From Candidatus Nitrosoglobus terrae (GTDB lineage Bacteria > Pseudomonadota > Gammaproteobacteria > Nitrosococcales > Nitrosococcaceae): a DNA stretch of 64,000 nt. The position numbers and the translations under genes were made by a program. Positions 44,185 through 53,664 of this stretch are shown one piece after another. The first letter of the stretch is position 1, and every line of letters starts with the position of its first letter. Location of the stretch: positions 248,001-312,000 of the forward strand of contig NZ_AP014836.1 of the NCBI RefSeq assembly GCF_002356115.1, given 5' to 3'. The notes beneath the pieces are model-generated. The model was not told the DNA's origin. It saw only the letters and a program-made list of their open reading frames with translations, and did no database searches.

Positions 44185-45513
44185 TTATGTTACCTTGCTA
44201 GGTAAAGGTAAGGATATCTGTACTCTTAGGCCGCCTTCCGGCTTATCATCTAATAATAATTCACCTTCGTAAACCTCTACCATATCGCTGACTATATCTA
44301 GACCTAATCCTTGGCCAGGTACCCGCTGATCTAGACGCTGACCTCGTACTAGCATGGCTTGTCGGTGATCCGGTGCGATTCCTGGACCATCATCCGTCAC
44401 AATAATAATTAATGCTGTTGTTTGACGTTGTAGGGATAGAACAACTGTTTTATGGGCCCATTTACAGGCGTTATCTAGTAGATTGCCAAGAATCTCTAGC
44501 ATATCTTCCCGATCAAAGGGGGCTATCGACGGTAAATCACCTTCAACCTTTAAATTTAGATCGCGATTATGAGCTTGCTGTAATGTACGTAGTAATAGAG
44601 GTATATCCTCAGCAGGAGCAAAGCAACTTGTAGCTGTTGCTCCAATAGCAGCGATGCGAGCACGTCCCAGTGCCCGTTTAATGCTATTTTCCATCTGCAA
44701 GAGTTGATCATTAATATTATGGGCTAGTTCTGGAGAAATTGAAAATAACTGCATACGGCATTGATTTTTTATGACTGCCAGCGGAGTTTTGAGTCCATGG
44801 CCGAGATCCCCGACCGCATGCCGAGAGCGGCGCAATTGTCGCTCAGTATAATCTTGTAGCCGATTGACTTCATCAACTAGAGGCTTAAGCTCGCGAGCTA
44901 CATTGGTATCCAGCATAGTACGTTGGCCATCACGGAGTTGTTTTAGTTGCTGGCGTACCTGATGAAGCGGGCGAAGCCCCCGCCGAATTAGCCATTGCTG
45001 TATCGCTGCCAGTATTGCGAGTACTAGAATCCAAATTAATAGGCCGCCTGTTTTAGCATGAGTAAAATTATTAAGCTGTGGTGCGTAATTTAAAGCAACA
45101 ATTATTATTACGGGTTGATCAGCTATTTGATAATGCGCTCGGTAGCGGAGTAACTTTTGTCCTTGAGGTCCATCAATTAGATGAGAATTAAGTCCTTCTT
45201 GTGTAGGTGCTTGCAGCTGAAAATCCCATAAGGATCGGGAACGTAAATGAGCATTGGGGAGGATGATTAAAAAATAGCGACCAGATAAGGGTCGTCGATA
45301 AACTGGGTCAAGTGCCCGTTTACTCAAGCGTATTCCATTTGTACTATGATTTAATGCGGCTAAAATACTAATTGTTTCATCATGTAGGCTGACAGCTAAT
45401 GTAACCCGCTGGCGTTGATCTAGCCACCAAATGGCTATCTGCCCTATTAATAAACCAGGTAGCAGCAGGCTAATAAATAAGCTAATACCTAGCTGACGCC
45501 CGATAGATCTCAT
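44185..45513 (-). CDS. Sensor histidine kinase
   Basis: A 442-residue membrane kinase. It has an N-terminal helix (about 10-32), a periplasmic sensor to about 155, a second helix (about 158-175), HAMP, a DHp domain with the phospho-accepting His in [14 protein letters not shown], and HATPase motifs [18 protein letters not shown] and GQGLGLDIV. The layout matches the PhoQ/QseC/PmrB-like group. The start overlaps the stop of the response regulator gene (ATGA), so they are translationally coupled. The signal is unknown; PepSY proteins in the operon may sense metals or envelope state. Confidence 0.92.
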   Translation of the reverse strand: MRSIGRQLGISLFISLLLPGLLIGQIAIWWLDQRQRVTLAVSLHDETISILAALNHSTNGIRLSKRALDPVYRRPLSGRYFLIILPNAHLRSRSLWDFQLQAPTQEGLNSHLIDGPQGQKLLRYRAHYQIADQPVIIIVALNYAPQLNNFTHAKTGGLLIWILVLAILAAIQQWLIRRGLRPLHQVRQQLKQLRDGQRTMLDTNVARELKPLVDEVNRLQDYTERQLRRSRHAVGDLGHGLKTPLAVIKNQCRMQLFSISPELAHNINDQLLQMENSIKRALGRARIAAIGATATSCFAPAEDIPLLLRTLQQAHNRDLNLKVEGDLPSIAPFDREDMLEILGNLLDNACKWAHKTVVLSLQRQTTALIIIVTDDGPGIAPDHRQAMLVRGQRLDQRVPGQGLGLDIVSDMVEVYEGELLLDDKPEGGLRVQISLPLPSKVT

Positions 45514-46169
45514 CCTAGGAAGAGATAGCCTTGACCTCGACGAGTTTCGATAACTTGTTCTCCTAGTTTGCGGCGTATACGGCTAATATGTACTTCAAGT
45601 ACATTACTGTCTCGCTCACTTTCACCGTCATAGAGGTGTTCACTTAGCTGCATACGGCTCAGTAGTTTACCTGGATTGAGCATAAAACAGCGTAGTAAGC
45701 GAAATTCGCCACGGGTAAGTTCGTATTCTTGATTATTTCGCCAGATGCTTTGGCGATTTTCATCTAGGGCTAAATTTCCAACTTCTAGCCGTGGTGTGTT
45801 AACCGCACCGTGGCTGCGTCGTAATACTGCTTGTACTCGTAATAGTAGCTCATCTGGATGGAATGGTTTGCATAGATAATCGTCAGCGCCAGCGCGTAAA
45901 CCTTCTAGTCGCTCTGCCCAGCTATCTCGGGCTGTAAGAATTAATACGGGTAGTGTGCACCCTTCAGCACGCCATTGCTGTAGTACTTGGAGACCGCTTA
46001 ATCCTGGTAGACCTAAGTCAAGGATCGCCAGATCATAGGGGTTGTCATGAACAGCTGGTAGTGCATCCCGGCCATCAACTAGCCAATCGACTGCATAACC
46101 ATAGTTTTTAAATAAGGGCAGTAGCTGATCGGCGAGGGCTATACTATCTTCTATGAGTAATAAGCGCAT
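45510..46169 (-). CDS. OmpR/PhoB-family response regulator
   Basis: A 219-residue regulator: a receiver domain with the phospho-accepting aspartate in [13 protein letters not shown] and K in DYLCKPF, and a C-terminal winged helix ending in the recognition segment [21 protein letters not shown]. It is closest in style to QseB/PmrA. It starts on the stop of the PepSY gene (TAATG) and overlaps the kinase by four bases. Confidence 0.94.
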   Translation of the reverse strand: MRLLLIEDSIALADQLLPLFKNYGYAVDWLVDGRDALPAVHDNPYDLAILDLGLPGLSGLQVLQQWRAEGCTLPVLILTARDSWAERLEGLRAGADDYLCKPFHPDELLLRVQAVLRRSHGAVNTPRLEVGNLALDENRQSIWRNNQEYELTRGEFRLLRCFMLNPGKLLSRMQLSEHLYDGESERDSNVLEVHISRIRRKLGEQVIETRRGQGYLFLG

Positions 46170-46489
46170 TAGTCATCCAATTCATCTTTAATCAGCTCAC
46201 TATTACCGGCATTAATCTTAAGCTCCCGTACTATGCCAGAAGAAGTGAGTAGTTCTAACTTGTAGACATAGATACCTTTTTTTCGCTCTAGTTCCGACTC
46301 TAGTAGCAATGCTCCTGGATAGCGATTAAGCGCAAATGTCAATATATGCTCAAATGGGAGCACTGTGCCTGCTTGTCGCAAATGTAATGCTTCTTCATGG
46401 CTTAATTCCGCTTTTAAAATCCATGATGCTAATAAAAGGAAGGCGGCTAAAGCCGCCCTCCATGAGGGATTAACTGTCTTGTTTATCAC
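46169..46489 (-). CDS. PepSY-domain exported protein 2
   Basis: A 106-residue protein with an N-terminal hydrophobic segment ([12 protein letters not shown]) and a PepSY repeat (about 55-95, [29 protein letters not shown]). PepSY proteins bind or inhibit in the periplasm. The GTG start at 46489 overlaps the previous PepSY gene by 20 bases, and its stop overlaps the regulator start, so it is in the middle of the operon. Its role as an accessory to the two-component system is inferred from this. Confidence 0.82.
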   Translation of the reverse strand: MINKTVNPSWRAALAAFLLLASWILKAELSHEEALHLRQAGTVLPFEHILTFALNRYPGALLLESELERKKGIYVYKLELLTSSGIVRELKINAGNSELIKDELDD

Positions 46490-46781
46490 TGATGATTTGG
46501 CCGGTGACTGCGTCTATCTTAACTTCCCATTTTATGCCTTTAGTATCCTTTAGTTTTATTTTGTAATAGTTATTATTAGCTTTATTTTTCCGTTTAACTT
46601 CTTCTACATCAGCACCCGGATGCTTAGCGAGGGTGGCTACGTTATCAAAGAGTTTATTAAGGGATTGAATTTCATTTGACTTTGTAGTTTGAGTTGAGCT
46701 AGTTGCATCATTAGCATTGACTACTCCTACCCCAATTAATCCTAAAATACTCATAGTTAAGAGGAATTTTTTTACCTTCAT
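46470..46781 (-). CDS. PepSY-domain exported protein 1
   Basis: A 103-residue protein with a signal peptide (MKVKKFLLTMSILGLIGVGVVNA) and one PepSY unit (NNYYKIKLKDTKGIKWEVKIDAVTGQI). It heads the PepSY-regulator-kinase operon. The ribosome site AAGGAG lies seven bases upstream. Its N-terminus is duplicated in the next upstream gene. Confidence 0.85.
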   Translation of the reverse strand: MKVKKFLLTMSILGLIGVGVVNANDATSSTQTTKSNEIQSLNKLFDNVATLAKHPGADVEEVKRKNKANNNYYKIKLKDTKGIKWEVKIDAVTGQIISDKQDS

Positions 46782-46834
46782 GAATAACTCCTTAGTGTTG
46801 GTTGTTTGATATTAAGTCGTTATTTTATTGTTTA

Positions 46835-46855
46835 TCTCTTAATTATTTATGAATA
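46835..46855. repeat. Duplicated upstream block, copy 1
   Basis: A 21-base segment beginning TCTCTTAATTATTTATG lies 54 bases upstream of PepSY protein 1. An identical copy is at 47213-47233, 101 bases upstream of the truncated paralogue. It may be a shared regulator-binding site or a relic of the duplication. Confidence 0.75.
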
Positions 46856-46896
46856 TCCCCGTCATGATAAATGGGGCAGTTAGCTGAGTGTAAGGA

Positions 46897-47112
46897 TTAT
46901 TTCATTACTTGTAGATATCTTGAAAGGTAAAAATGTACTGTTTCTTTTACAATAACGGCAGAATTTTTAGTATGGGTAGTTTCATCTAGTTTATTTTTAT
47001 TTTCTTTTTTCAGTTTTGTAGTTTGATCTGAGATAGCATCATTGGCATGGATTGTTCCTGTGCTCATTAATCCTAAAATACCCATAATTAGTATCCATTT
47101 TTTTACGTTCAT
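46897..47112 (-). CDS. Truncated paralogue of PepSY protein 1
   Basis: A 71-residue protein. Its signal peptide and start (MNVKKWILIMGILGLMSTGTIHANDAISDQTTK) match PepSY protein 1, but the C-terminal PepSY unit is absent and replaced by unrelated sequence. AAGGAGC is the ribosome site. The upstream region is also duplicated, so it is probably the product of a local tandem duplication followed by decay. It may still be exported; no function is proposed. Confidence 0.55.
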   Translation of the reverse strand: MNVKKWILIMGILGLMSTGTIHANDAISDQTTKLKKENKNKLDETTHTKNSAVIVKETVHFYLSRYLQVMK

Positions 47113-47212
47113 TAGCAGCTCCTTAAATTAATAAAATTATTAACAATTATCATTTATATTATAATTTACCAAATATCATTCTTTAACCTAGATGAGTCAT
47201 CTCTAATACTTG

Positions 47213-47233
47213 TCTCTTAATTATTTATGAATA
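47213..47233. repeat. Duplicated upstream block, copy 2
   Basis: Identical to the block at 46835-46855. Weaker similarity continues for about 25 bases beyond it (both copies share GGGCAGTT). Confidence 0.75.
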
Positions 47234-47285
47234 CCCTCGTAGTGGTGTGGTAGGGCAGTTGTCTAAACCGAATGCTAAAAGTGGT

Positions 47286-48083
47286 TTAAAAGGTAAAGAC
47301 AAACCGCATAGCTGAGTAGCCAAAATTATGATTCATGGTCCGTTGCACACCTGCTCCAAGCTGTAAAGTGATGTGTTCTGTTAATCCTAAATGTACTTGA
47401 GGTACAATTAAAATATTATCAGGAAGATTGGGTCTATATACCCAATTAGTTTCTATTCCAAGAACTACGCGATGCGATAGGTTATAAAAAATGGCACTAT
47501 TGAATATCCCTTTAAAACGACTCTTTGAATCGTTAAATGCAGTGCGGCGTACACCTGCCATATTAAACGTGCTCCAGCGCTTATTAAAGCGATATCCAAC
47601 TAAATATAGAGCGGTATTTGAATAGCCTGCTCCTCTATTAAATATTTGATCAGTATAATATTCTCCTGTAAATTGCCATCCATGAATAAAGTGTTGACCA
47701 TAGCCAAATGTTCCCTGTAGCGAAGGCTTATAATCCGCAATGATTGGAGTAGCCTGAGATGAATCAGTAGTGGAAACAAGAGTATCTACTTCAAGTTCTA
47801 CCGCATACCCATCCCAAAAAGAGTACTCAATTTCAGGATTAGGCTCTATTTCACCACGTTGAGCGCTGTACTCGAGTAGGGTATTTATTTCAAGCTCCCC
47901 TCTGGGAGCTCCAAGTGAGCGAACTAAATCGTATACCATGGGTTCGGGGATATGAGGTGGAATGTCCGCTGATGAGTAACTGATATTGGGGAGCAACGAT
48001 AAAAAACCGGCAATAATAATAACACATTTAAAAATTTTAGCAACTTTATATTTTTTATTAGATACAGGCTTTATCGGCAGCAC
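47286..48083 (-). CDS. Outer-membrane beta-barrel-like protein
   Basis: A 265-residue exported protein: a signal peptide (about 14-37), then alternating short beta strands (FGYGQHFIHGWQFTGEYYTDQ, NTALYLVGYRFNKRWSTF, VVLGIETNWVY) and a C-terminal aromatic ending (MRFVFTF) of the kind needed for barrel assembly. It resembles the MetA-pathway-like transporter barrels. A specific role cannot be set. Confidence 0.7.
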   Translation of the reverse strand: MLPIKPVSNKKYKVAKIFKCVIIIAGFLSLLPNISYSSADIPPHIPEPMVYDLVRSLGAPRGELEINTLLEYSAQRGEIEPNPEIEYSFWDGYAVELEVDTLVSTTDSSQATPIIADYKPSLQGTFGYGQHFIHGWQFTGEYYTDQIFNRGAGYSNTALYLVGYRFNKRWSTFNMAGVRRTAFNDSKSRFKGIFNSAIFYNLSHRVVLGIETNWVYRPNLPDNILIVPQVHLGLTEHITLQLGAGVQRTMNHNFGYSAMRFVFTF

Positions 48084-48274
48084 TACGCAATTCTCCAGCC
48101 TTGGTAATCATATTAATTAAAAACCAATTGCAGCCTGTATTAGCGTATTAGTTTAAGCTGAAGATAAGATGAATATTTGCTGAATATTAGATGAATATCA
48201 AAGGCACGCCCTAGGCTTTTTTAGAATTATAAAAATAGCCTGTTATCAAATAAATCATGATAGCTAATTGTTGA

Positions 48275-48742
48275 TTAATCAGCTGGTTTTTGGGGGGTAT
48301 ATGGACAAATTCCTACCTGCTTACCGGTATAATCAATATCTATTGTGATTGCGCGACCTGTGGTGTTAAATGTAGTGTGGGTTGTTCCGGTGAAATCAGC
48401 TCCTCCAGTAAGATGGAACACGCCGCGGCTGGTGGCAGCCTCAGGCTTGGTGCAGGCTATATCGAAGGTTACGACTTTGCCCTCCTTTTGGTAATGCTCA
48501 ATCTTGCAACTATTACGAGATTCAGCTTTAGCGAACGCTTGTGGATCAAAGTTTCCGGGTTGCATGCAGATCTTCTTCTGCAAGGTACGAGCAGGGAGGG
48601 CTGATGCTCCAGCTATGGTCTGTTTTATATGGATAGTCAAATCCATTAAATTCCCATTACTAGATATTGCCCAGGTCGGGAGCATTGTCGTCGCTAAGAT
48701 ACCTAACATCCCTAATGTGGCAGTGATTGCCTTCATATTCAT
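48275..48742 (-). CDS. DUF3617-like exported protein
   Basis: A 155-residue protein with a signal peptide (to about residue 25). It has the spaced cysteines and central pattern of DUF3617: ICMQPGNFDPQAFAKAESRNSCKIEHYQKEG, then FDIACTKPEAATSRGVFHLTGG. Four or more cysteines probably form periplasmic disulfides. The family's function is not known. Confidence 0.72.
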   Translation of the reverse strand: MNMKAITATLGMLGILATTMLPTWAISSNGNLMDLTIHIKQTIAGASALPARTLQKKICMQPGNFDPQAFAKAESRNSCKIEHYQKEGKVVTFDIACTKPEAATSRGVFHLTGGADFTGTTHTTFNTTGRAITIDIDYTGKQVGICPYTPQKPAD

Positions 48743-48838
48743 TAAAAATTTACCTTAGCTTATATTTTTTGGGTAGATTGAGTATCTGCGAAAGCGCTAG
48801 ATGTAGGATAAAACACGCTATTATTTCTTATATTACGT

Positions 48839-49552
48839 TTACCACGGAATTTCTTTACCGTCATAGTTATAAAATTTCCCACTATCAGCAAGTGTTAATC
48901 CCTCGATTACCTGACGCATTCCGGTTACGCTTTGTTGAACTGTAATGAGGGCATTAGGGCCGCCCATATCAGTTTGCACCCAGCCTGGGTGGAGAACTGC
49001 TGTAGTAATTTTTCGTGACATTAGATCAATAGATAGATTTTTTACTATCATATTTAGTGCTGTCTTACTTGATCGATAAAGATAAGAACCGCCACTGGTA
49101 TTATCTGCAATACTGCCCATTTTACTGGTAATATTAATCACTTTCTTTTGCTGGCTATTAGCCACTTGATTAATAAATGCTTCGGTTATTTTAAGCGGTG
49201 CCATACTGTTAACCATAAAGGCTTTTATCCATGCTTCATAATCAATAGTGCCAAAACCAATATTTCCAGTATCTGAGTAGATACCTGCATTGTTCAATAG
49301 CAAATCAATTTTTTGATTAGCAAGCTTTATAGCTAATTTTTCAATCTGATCAAATTTAGTAATATCTAATGCGTATATATTAAATAAGCCGGTATGCTGT
49401 GATGCTAATTTATTAAGTGTCTCAGCTTTATCTGGATGACGACAGCAAGCAAGTACTTGCCAGCCTGTTTCAGCATACTGTTTTGCAAATTCTAAACCAA
49501 TCCCTCGATTAGCGCCGGTAATGAGTAAAGTTGGCATGTATAGATACCTCAT
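48839..49552 (-). CDS. Short-chain dehydrogenase/reductase
   Basis: A 237-residue NAD(P)-binding Rossmann protein with GANRGIGLEFA at the N-terminus, NNAGIY, and the catalytic YRSSKTALN (Tyr and Lys). The family includes C-factor-like oxidoreductases. The substrate is unknown. It stands between DUF3617 and the coiled-coil gene without a clear operon partner. Confidence 0.88.
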   Translation of the reverse strand: MRYLYMPTLLITGANRGIGLEFAKQYAETGWQVLACCRHPDKAETLNKLASQHTGLFNIYALDITKFDQIEKLAIKLANQKIDLLLNNAGIYSDTGNIGFGTIDYEAWIKAFMVNSMAPLKITEAFINQVANSQQKKVINITSKMGSIADNTSGGSYLYRSSKTALNMIVKNLSIDLMSRKITTAVLHPGWVQTDMGGPNALITVQQSVTGMRQVIEGLTLADSGKFYNYDGKEIPW

Positions 49553-49603
49553 GGATTAAGGTTAAGATCCTAATTCAATTAAGAGTAATTACCTCTTTAT
49601 ATA

Positions 49604-50653
49604 TTAACGTTGATACTGCTTATACTGTTCTTCAAGATAAACCTTTTCTTGGATTAGCATTTGATTTTCAGCTTGTAACTGCACGTTATGATCTTTAATT
49701 TTTTCTAGCATCGTATTTAGAGTTTTAAGCCTATCTTGAGCTATGGCTAAAGCTCTTTCCTGTTTAATCAGATCTTGCTCTCGTTCTCGTAATACGATAG
49801 TAGCTTGCTGGTGAGCTTGGGTTAATATTTCGTATCGACCTTCTCCTATGTTTAATTGTTGGTAGAGTTGCTTAATTTGTTGATTTAAATTCTTGATTTC
49901 TTCAGCCAGCGCTGTTTTTTCAGTATTTTGCTGTTCGTATTGGCTTTGCCATTGAATAGCTGCTTTTTCTAATTGAATATTAGCTGCTTGCAATATTTGA
50001 TTTTCTTCTTGCATTTTTTTCAAGCTATACGCTTTATAGCTTAATTGTTGCTCAAAATCGGAGCGTTCTTGGCTTCGTTGTTGGCGTACTGATTCTTGAT
50101 AGTGTTCCAGATTTTTCTGAGTCTGAGAAAGATGATGTTTAAGATCTTGCACTCTATGGCTTTGTGCTTCTAAGCGCTGAGTAAGCACTTCTGTTTGTAG
50201 CAATAATTTCCCTTGAATCTGCTGAGATTCTTCCCAAGTTTTTTTTAATGCAGTGTAATCTGCTTCTAATTGACCATTAATCTGTTGTTGCTGCGCTGAA
50301 ATTATTTCTATTTCTCGTTGGCGCTCTTCAGCGGCTTTCTGGGCTTGATAAGCCGTGTTTACCTTTTGATAGTTTTCCTCTTGAGCCGATTCAATAAGGG
50401 TTTGCGCTTGCTGTTGCATTCCCTCGTAGAGTCCTTTAACGACGGCTATTAACCCTTGGGGTAAACCTGTTTCGGCCTCCGAAATCGTTTCTTCTTGCTG
50501 CATTTTCCACTGCTTAAGTAGTGGAGCAAGGGTACTTTTACTACCAGTACCCAGAATATTTCGCACCTTATCAATGGTAGGAATTTGCCCAACTTCAGCC
50601 AGCTGTGCAGCCGCTTTAGCGACTTGGTGGTAAGTTACACCATTGCGTGCCAT
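49604..50653 (-). CDS. KfrA-like DNA-binding coiled-coil protein
   Basis: A 349-residue protein: the N-terminal 55 residues (GVTYHQVAKAAAQLAEVGQIPTIDKVRNILG) match KfrA-type DNA-binding domains with a helix-turn-helix, and the rest is one long coiled coil very rich in Gln and Glu. KfrA proteins are known from plasmids, where they aid segregation and self-regulation; chromosomal versions are common. It is flanked by chromosomal genes, so it is not clearly mobile. Confidence 0.82.
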   Translation of the reverse strand: MARNGVTYHQVAKAAAQLAEVGQIPTIDKVRNILGTGSKSTLAPLLKQWKMQQEETISEAETGLPQGLIAVVKGLYEGMQQQAQTLIESAQEENYQKVNTAYQAQKAAEERQREIEIISAQQQQINGQLEADYTALKKTWEESQQIQGKLLLQTEVLTQRLEAQSHRVQDLKHHLSQTQKNLEHYQESVRQQRSQERSDFEQQLSYKAYSLKKMQEENQILQAANIQLEKAAIQWQSQYEQQNTEKTALAEEIKNLNQQIKQLYQQLNIGEGRYEILTQAHQQATIVLREREQDLIKQERALAIAQDRLKTLNTMLEKIKDHNVQLQAENQMLIQEKVYLEEQYKQYQR

Positions 50654-50746
50654 GGGTTTTTCATAAGGGGTATAGATATTATATGCTGAGTAGACGCTCT
50701 TTAAATTATCTCTATTGTTACCATCAAGCTGCCTCGAATTAAAAGC

Positions 50747-51316
50747 CTAAGATTTTTCTTCTTCTACCTGTTCTGTATCAGGTATGGAGGTATCAGCGTT
50801 ACAACGAGGGGGAGGCAGGGTATAGGTACTGGTAACATCAATCAGCCCTAAATGCTTAATAGTGCGTCGGCCAAGCAACATAGGGTAGAGGAGTTTACTG
50901 CGATCGTTTAAACTAAACTGCTCTTCATAAGTTTCACCCCCTAAGCATAACTTTATAAGCACTATAGGGCGGCGACGACTAATACCATTTGAGCTTCTGA
51001 CTTCTTCAAAACGGTAGACGGGCAGTTTGAAGATTTTGCCAGCTTCTTCTTTTTTGTTGTTTTGATCTTGAATCTCTACTTTGAAGCGCACCCATTGGGT
51101 ACCTTTTCGTTGAAAATATTTAATATCAGTTGCGTGTAAAGATGAAGTGAGTGCACCCGTATCCATCTTGGCTTTTATAACGGCATCCCAGTCTACAATT
51201 TGAGCAAGCTCAATCCAGCCAAGTATAGTTTTATTCTTTTCTTGGGCTAGCCCATTGATACTGAATAAAGTCAGGGAAAGAGCGAATACGGTCCAGATAA
51301 GTTGACGAAAATTCAC
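50747..51316 (-). CDS. Retropepsin-like aspartic protease (ATP-dependent zinc protease-like)
   Basis: The GTG start at 51316 is chosen because AGGAGG lies 5 bases upstream and it gives a good signal peptide (VNFRQLIWTVFALSLTLFSINGLAQ). The mature domain has the aspartic protease signature AKMDTGALTSSLHA with D-T-G, VYRFEEVRSSNG and MLLGRRTIKHLGLIDV. It belongs to the single-domain family annotated as RimK-linked or ATP-dependent zinc protease (DUF785), though the DTG argues for a pepsin-like mechanism. It should be periplasmic. Confidence 0.85.
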   Translation of the reverse strand: MNFRQLIWTVFALSLTLFSINGLAQEKNKTILGWIELAQIVDWDAVIKAKMDTGALTSSLHATDIKYFQRKGTQWVRFKVEIQDQNNKKEEAGKIFKLPVYRFEEVRSSNGISRRRPIVLIKLCLGGETYEEQFSLNDRSKLLYPMLLGRRTIKHLGLIDVTSTYTLPPPRCNADTSIPDTEQVEEEKS

Positions 51317-51444
51317 CAATGCCTCCTGATGTTTTACTGTATTTAAATGACAATAAAGGATAACAAGGATACTATTAGCCCTCAAATTTAACTGCTGAGA
51401 ATCCAGATTTAAGGGTTTTTATTTAAACCCATACTCAAGATAAA

Positions 51445-53607
51445 TTAAATAATTTGGAGCTTAGCATAGGTTAAAGATAGCCATTTAGGGCCTATTTGAT
51501 TAAAATTTACTTGTATTTTTATCGCATCTCCCTCTCCTTCAAGGTCTAATATTGTTCCCTCGCCAAATTTATGATGCCTAACTCGTTGGCCAAATTGGAA
51601 ATCAGTGTTATTAGCAACAAGATTCCATTCAGGTTTATGCGTGATAGGGCTATTAATGGGGGTATATGTTTGTGGTCTAAGTTCACAGATTAGTTTGGCT
51701 GGAATCTCACGGATAAATCGAGAGGGTTTAGGGCAGCTGTTTGATCCATAAAGTCGACGCTGATCGGCGTGTATGAGATACAGATGATTACGGGCACGGG
51801 TCATACCGACGTAACAGAGGCGGCGTTCTTCCTCAAGTCCTGTGGGTTCATCAAGAGATTTAGGGCTTGGAAATAAGCCTTCTTCCATGCCGGTTATAAA
51901 TACTAATGGAAACTCTAGCCCCTTTGCTGCATGCAAAGTCATGAGCTGTACGCAATCCTCCCAGCCCTCTGATGAGGTATTATCGTCCGACTCCAATGTA
52001 GTATGGGCTAGGAATGCAGATAATAGATTAAGGTGAGGTTCTTCAGGTTTAAATTGAGCTGCTGCGTTCATAAGCTCCTTTAGGTTCTCAAGACGGGATT
52101 GGCCCCGTTCGCTGGAATCTTTTTGATAGTGGCTCAGTAAGCCACTGCGATTAAGTGTAAGCTCAATTTTCTGAGGAAGAGAGAACTCCTCGATGGCTAT
52201 CGTAATGTTCTCGATCAGCTGTTGAAATTCATAAAGGGCATGCATAGCCCGTTGGGGAAGGTATCGTGTGATAATAAGCTGAGTTGTCGCTTGCCATAAA
52301 GAAATTTGCGCCTGCTGGGCTTTTTCTCTAATTTGGGCTAAGGTTCGATCCCCAATTCCGCGAGGAGGCGTATTTACGATGCGGGCGAAAGCGGGATCAT
52401 TATCTCGATGGATCATTAAGCGTAGATAAGCAAAGGTATCTTTAATTTCAGCCCGCTCAAAAAATCTCAGCCCTCCATGGATTCGATAAGGGATACGGGC
52501 TTGGAGAAGCATTTCTTCAAGTACACGAGATTGGGCGTTTGATCGATAGAGTACAGCAATATCAGCTCGTGCTCTACCTTGCGCTTGCCAAGCTAGGCTA
52601 CGCTCAACGATAAAGCGAGCTTCATCCCGTTCATCAAAGGCGCGATAAATTTGGATAAGCTCACCACCTTGATCTTGAGTCCAGAGATTTTTCCCTAGCC
52701 TTTCCGCGTTATGCGCAATAACCGCATTGGCTGCTGCAAGGATAATCTGAGTTGAGCGATAATTTTGCTCTAAGCGGGTGATGCCTATGGTCGGAAAATC
52801 CTGCGTCAGTTGTTGAATGTTTTCAACCCTAGCGCCACGCCAGCCATAGATAGCTTGATCATCATCACCGACAATAAAAAGCGCGCCTTTATCTCCTGCA
52901 AGCAACTGTAGCCAAGCATATTGAATGGCATTCGTATCTTGAAATTCATCTATCAAAATATGGGTAAAGCGATTTTGATAGTGGGACAACAGGGGGGCGT
53001 GGTTTCGCCATAGCTCATAAGCGCGTAATAAAAGCTCGGCAAAATCTACCAAGCCATTGCGATTACAGTAATCTTGATAGTTATGATAGATCCGGATCAT
53101 TTGCCAAGTGTTAGCGTTATCCCCATCTTCAATATGTTGAGGCCGTAGCCCTTTGTCTTTATGACTGTTGATAAACCACTGAATTTTACGAGGTGACCAT
53201 CGATCTTCATCTAAATTGAGATTTTGTAACACTTGACGAATCAAGCGATATTGATCTTCAGAATCCAAAACTTGGAAGGCTTGAGGCAATTGGGCTTCTT
53301 GCCAGTGGATTCGTAGCAGGCGGTGGGTAAGCCCATGAAAAGTACCTACCCACATAGCATTTATAGGAGTTGCTAGTAGATTTTCGATTCTCTCTTTCAT
53401 TTCTCCAGCGCCTTTATTAGTAAAGGTCACTGCTAGCAGGTTAGAAGGAGAGATCCCTTGGCTTTGAATAAGCCAAGCAATTCGATGAGTCAATACCCGG
53501 GTTTTACCGCTGCCGGCACCGGCAAGCACTAAATGGTGCCCTAATGGGGCAGCGACTGCCTTACGCTGGGCTTGATTCAGCGGGGCAAGTAGAGAAGAAA
53601 TATCCAT
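51445..53607 (-). CDS. uvrD: DNA helicase II UvrD
   Basis: A 720-residue superfamily 1 helicase acting in mismatch and nucleotide-excision repair. Motifs: Walker A GAGSGKTRVL (about 31-40), ILIDEFQDTNAIQY, VGDDDQAIYGWRGA, QNYRS, LMTLHAAKGLEFPLVFITG and VGMTRARNHLYL. The C-terminal tail includes the FGQRVRHHKFGEGTIL motif that binds RNA polymerase in UvrD/PcrA. This is the last gene before hemL, both on the minus strand. Confidence 0.95.
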   Translation of the reverse strand: MDISSLLAPLNQAQRKAVAAPLGHHLVLAGAGSGKTRVLTHRIAWLIQSQGISPSNLLAVTFTNKGAGEMKERIENLLATPINAMWVGTFHGLTHRLLRIHWQEAQLPQAFQVLDSEDQYRLIRQVLQNLNLDEDRWSPRKIQWFINSHKDKGLRPQHIEDGDNANTWQMIRIYHNYQDYCNRNGLVDFAELLLRAYELWRNHAPLLSHYQNRFTHILIDEFQDTNAIQYAWLQLLAGDKGALFIVGDDDQAIYGWRGARVENIQQLTQDFPTIGITRLEQNYRSTQIILAAANAVIAHNAERLGKNLWTQDQGGELIQIYRAFDERDEARFIVERSLAWQAQGRARADIAVLYRSNAQSRVLEEMLLQARIPYRIHGGLRFFERAEIKDTFAYLRLMIHRDNDPAFARIVNTPPRGIGDRTLAQIREKAQQAQISLWQATTQLIITRYLPQRAMHALYEFQQLIENITIAIEEFSLPQKIELTLNRSGLLSHYQKDSSERGQSRLENLKELMNAAAQFKPEEPHLNLLSAFLAHTTLESDDNTSSEGWEDCVQLMTLHAAKGLEFPLVFITGMEEGLFPSPKSLDEPTGLEEERRLCYVGMTRARNHLYLIHADQRRLYGSNSCPKPSRFIREIPAKLICELRPQTYTPINSPITHKPEWNLVANNTDFQFGQRVRHHKFGEGTILDLEGEGDAIKIQVNFNQIGPKWLSLTYAKLQII

Positions 53608-53664
53608 TGATATAGTATTAATACGGGTTAATAAGATTGAGCTGGCCTAATGATTCCGATTTGA

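Noticed and set aside
49604-50653. KfrA-like gene as evidence of a plasmid
   Set aside because: Neighbours are chromosomal and KfrA-like proteins are common on chromosomes.
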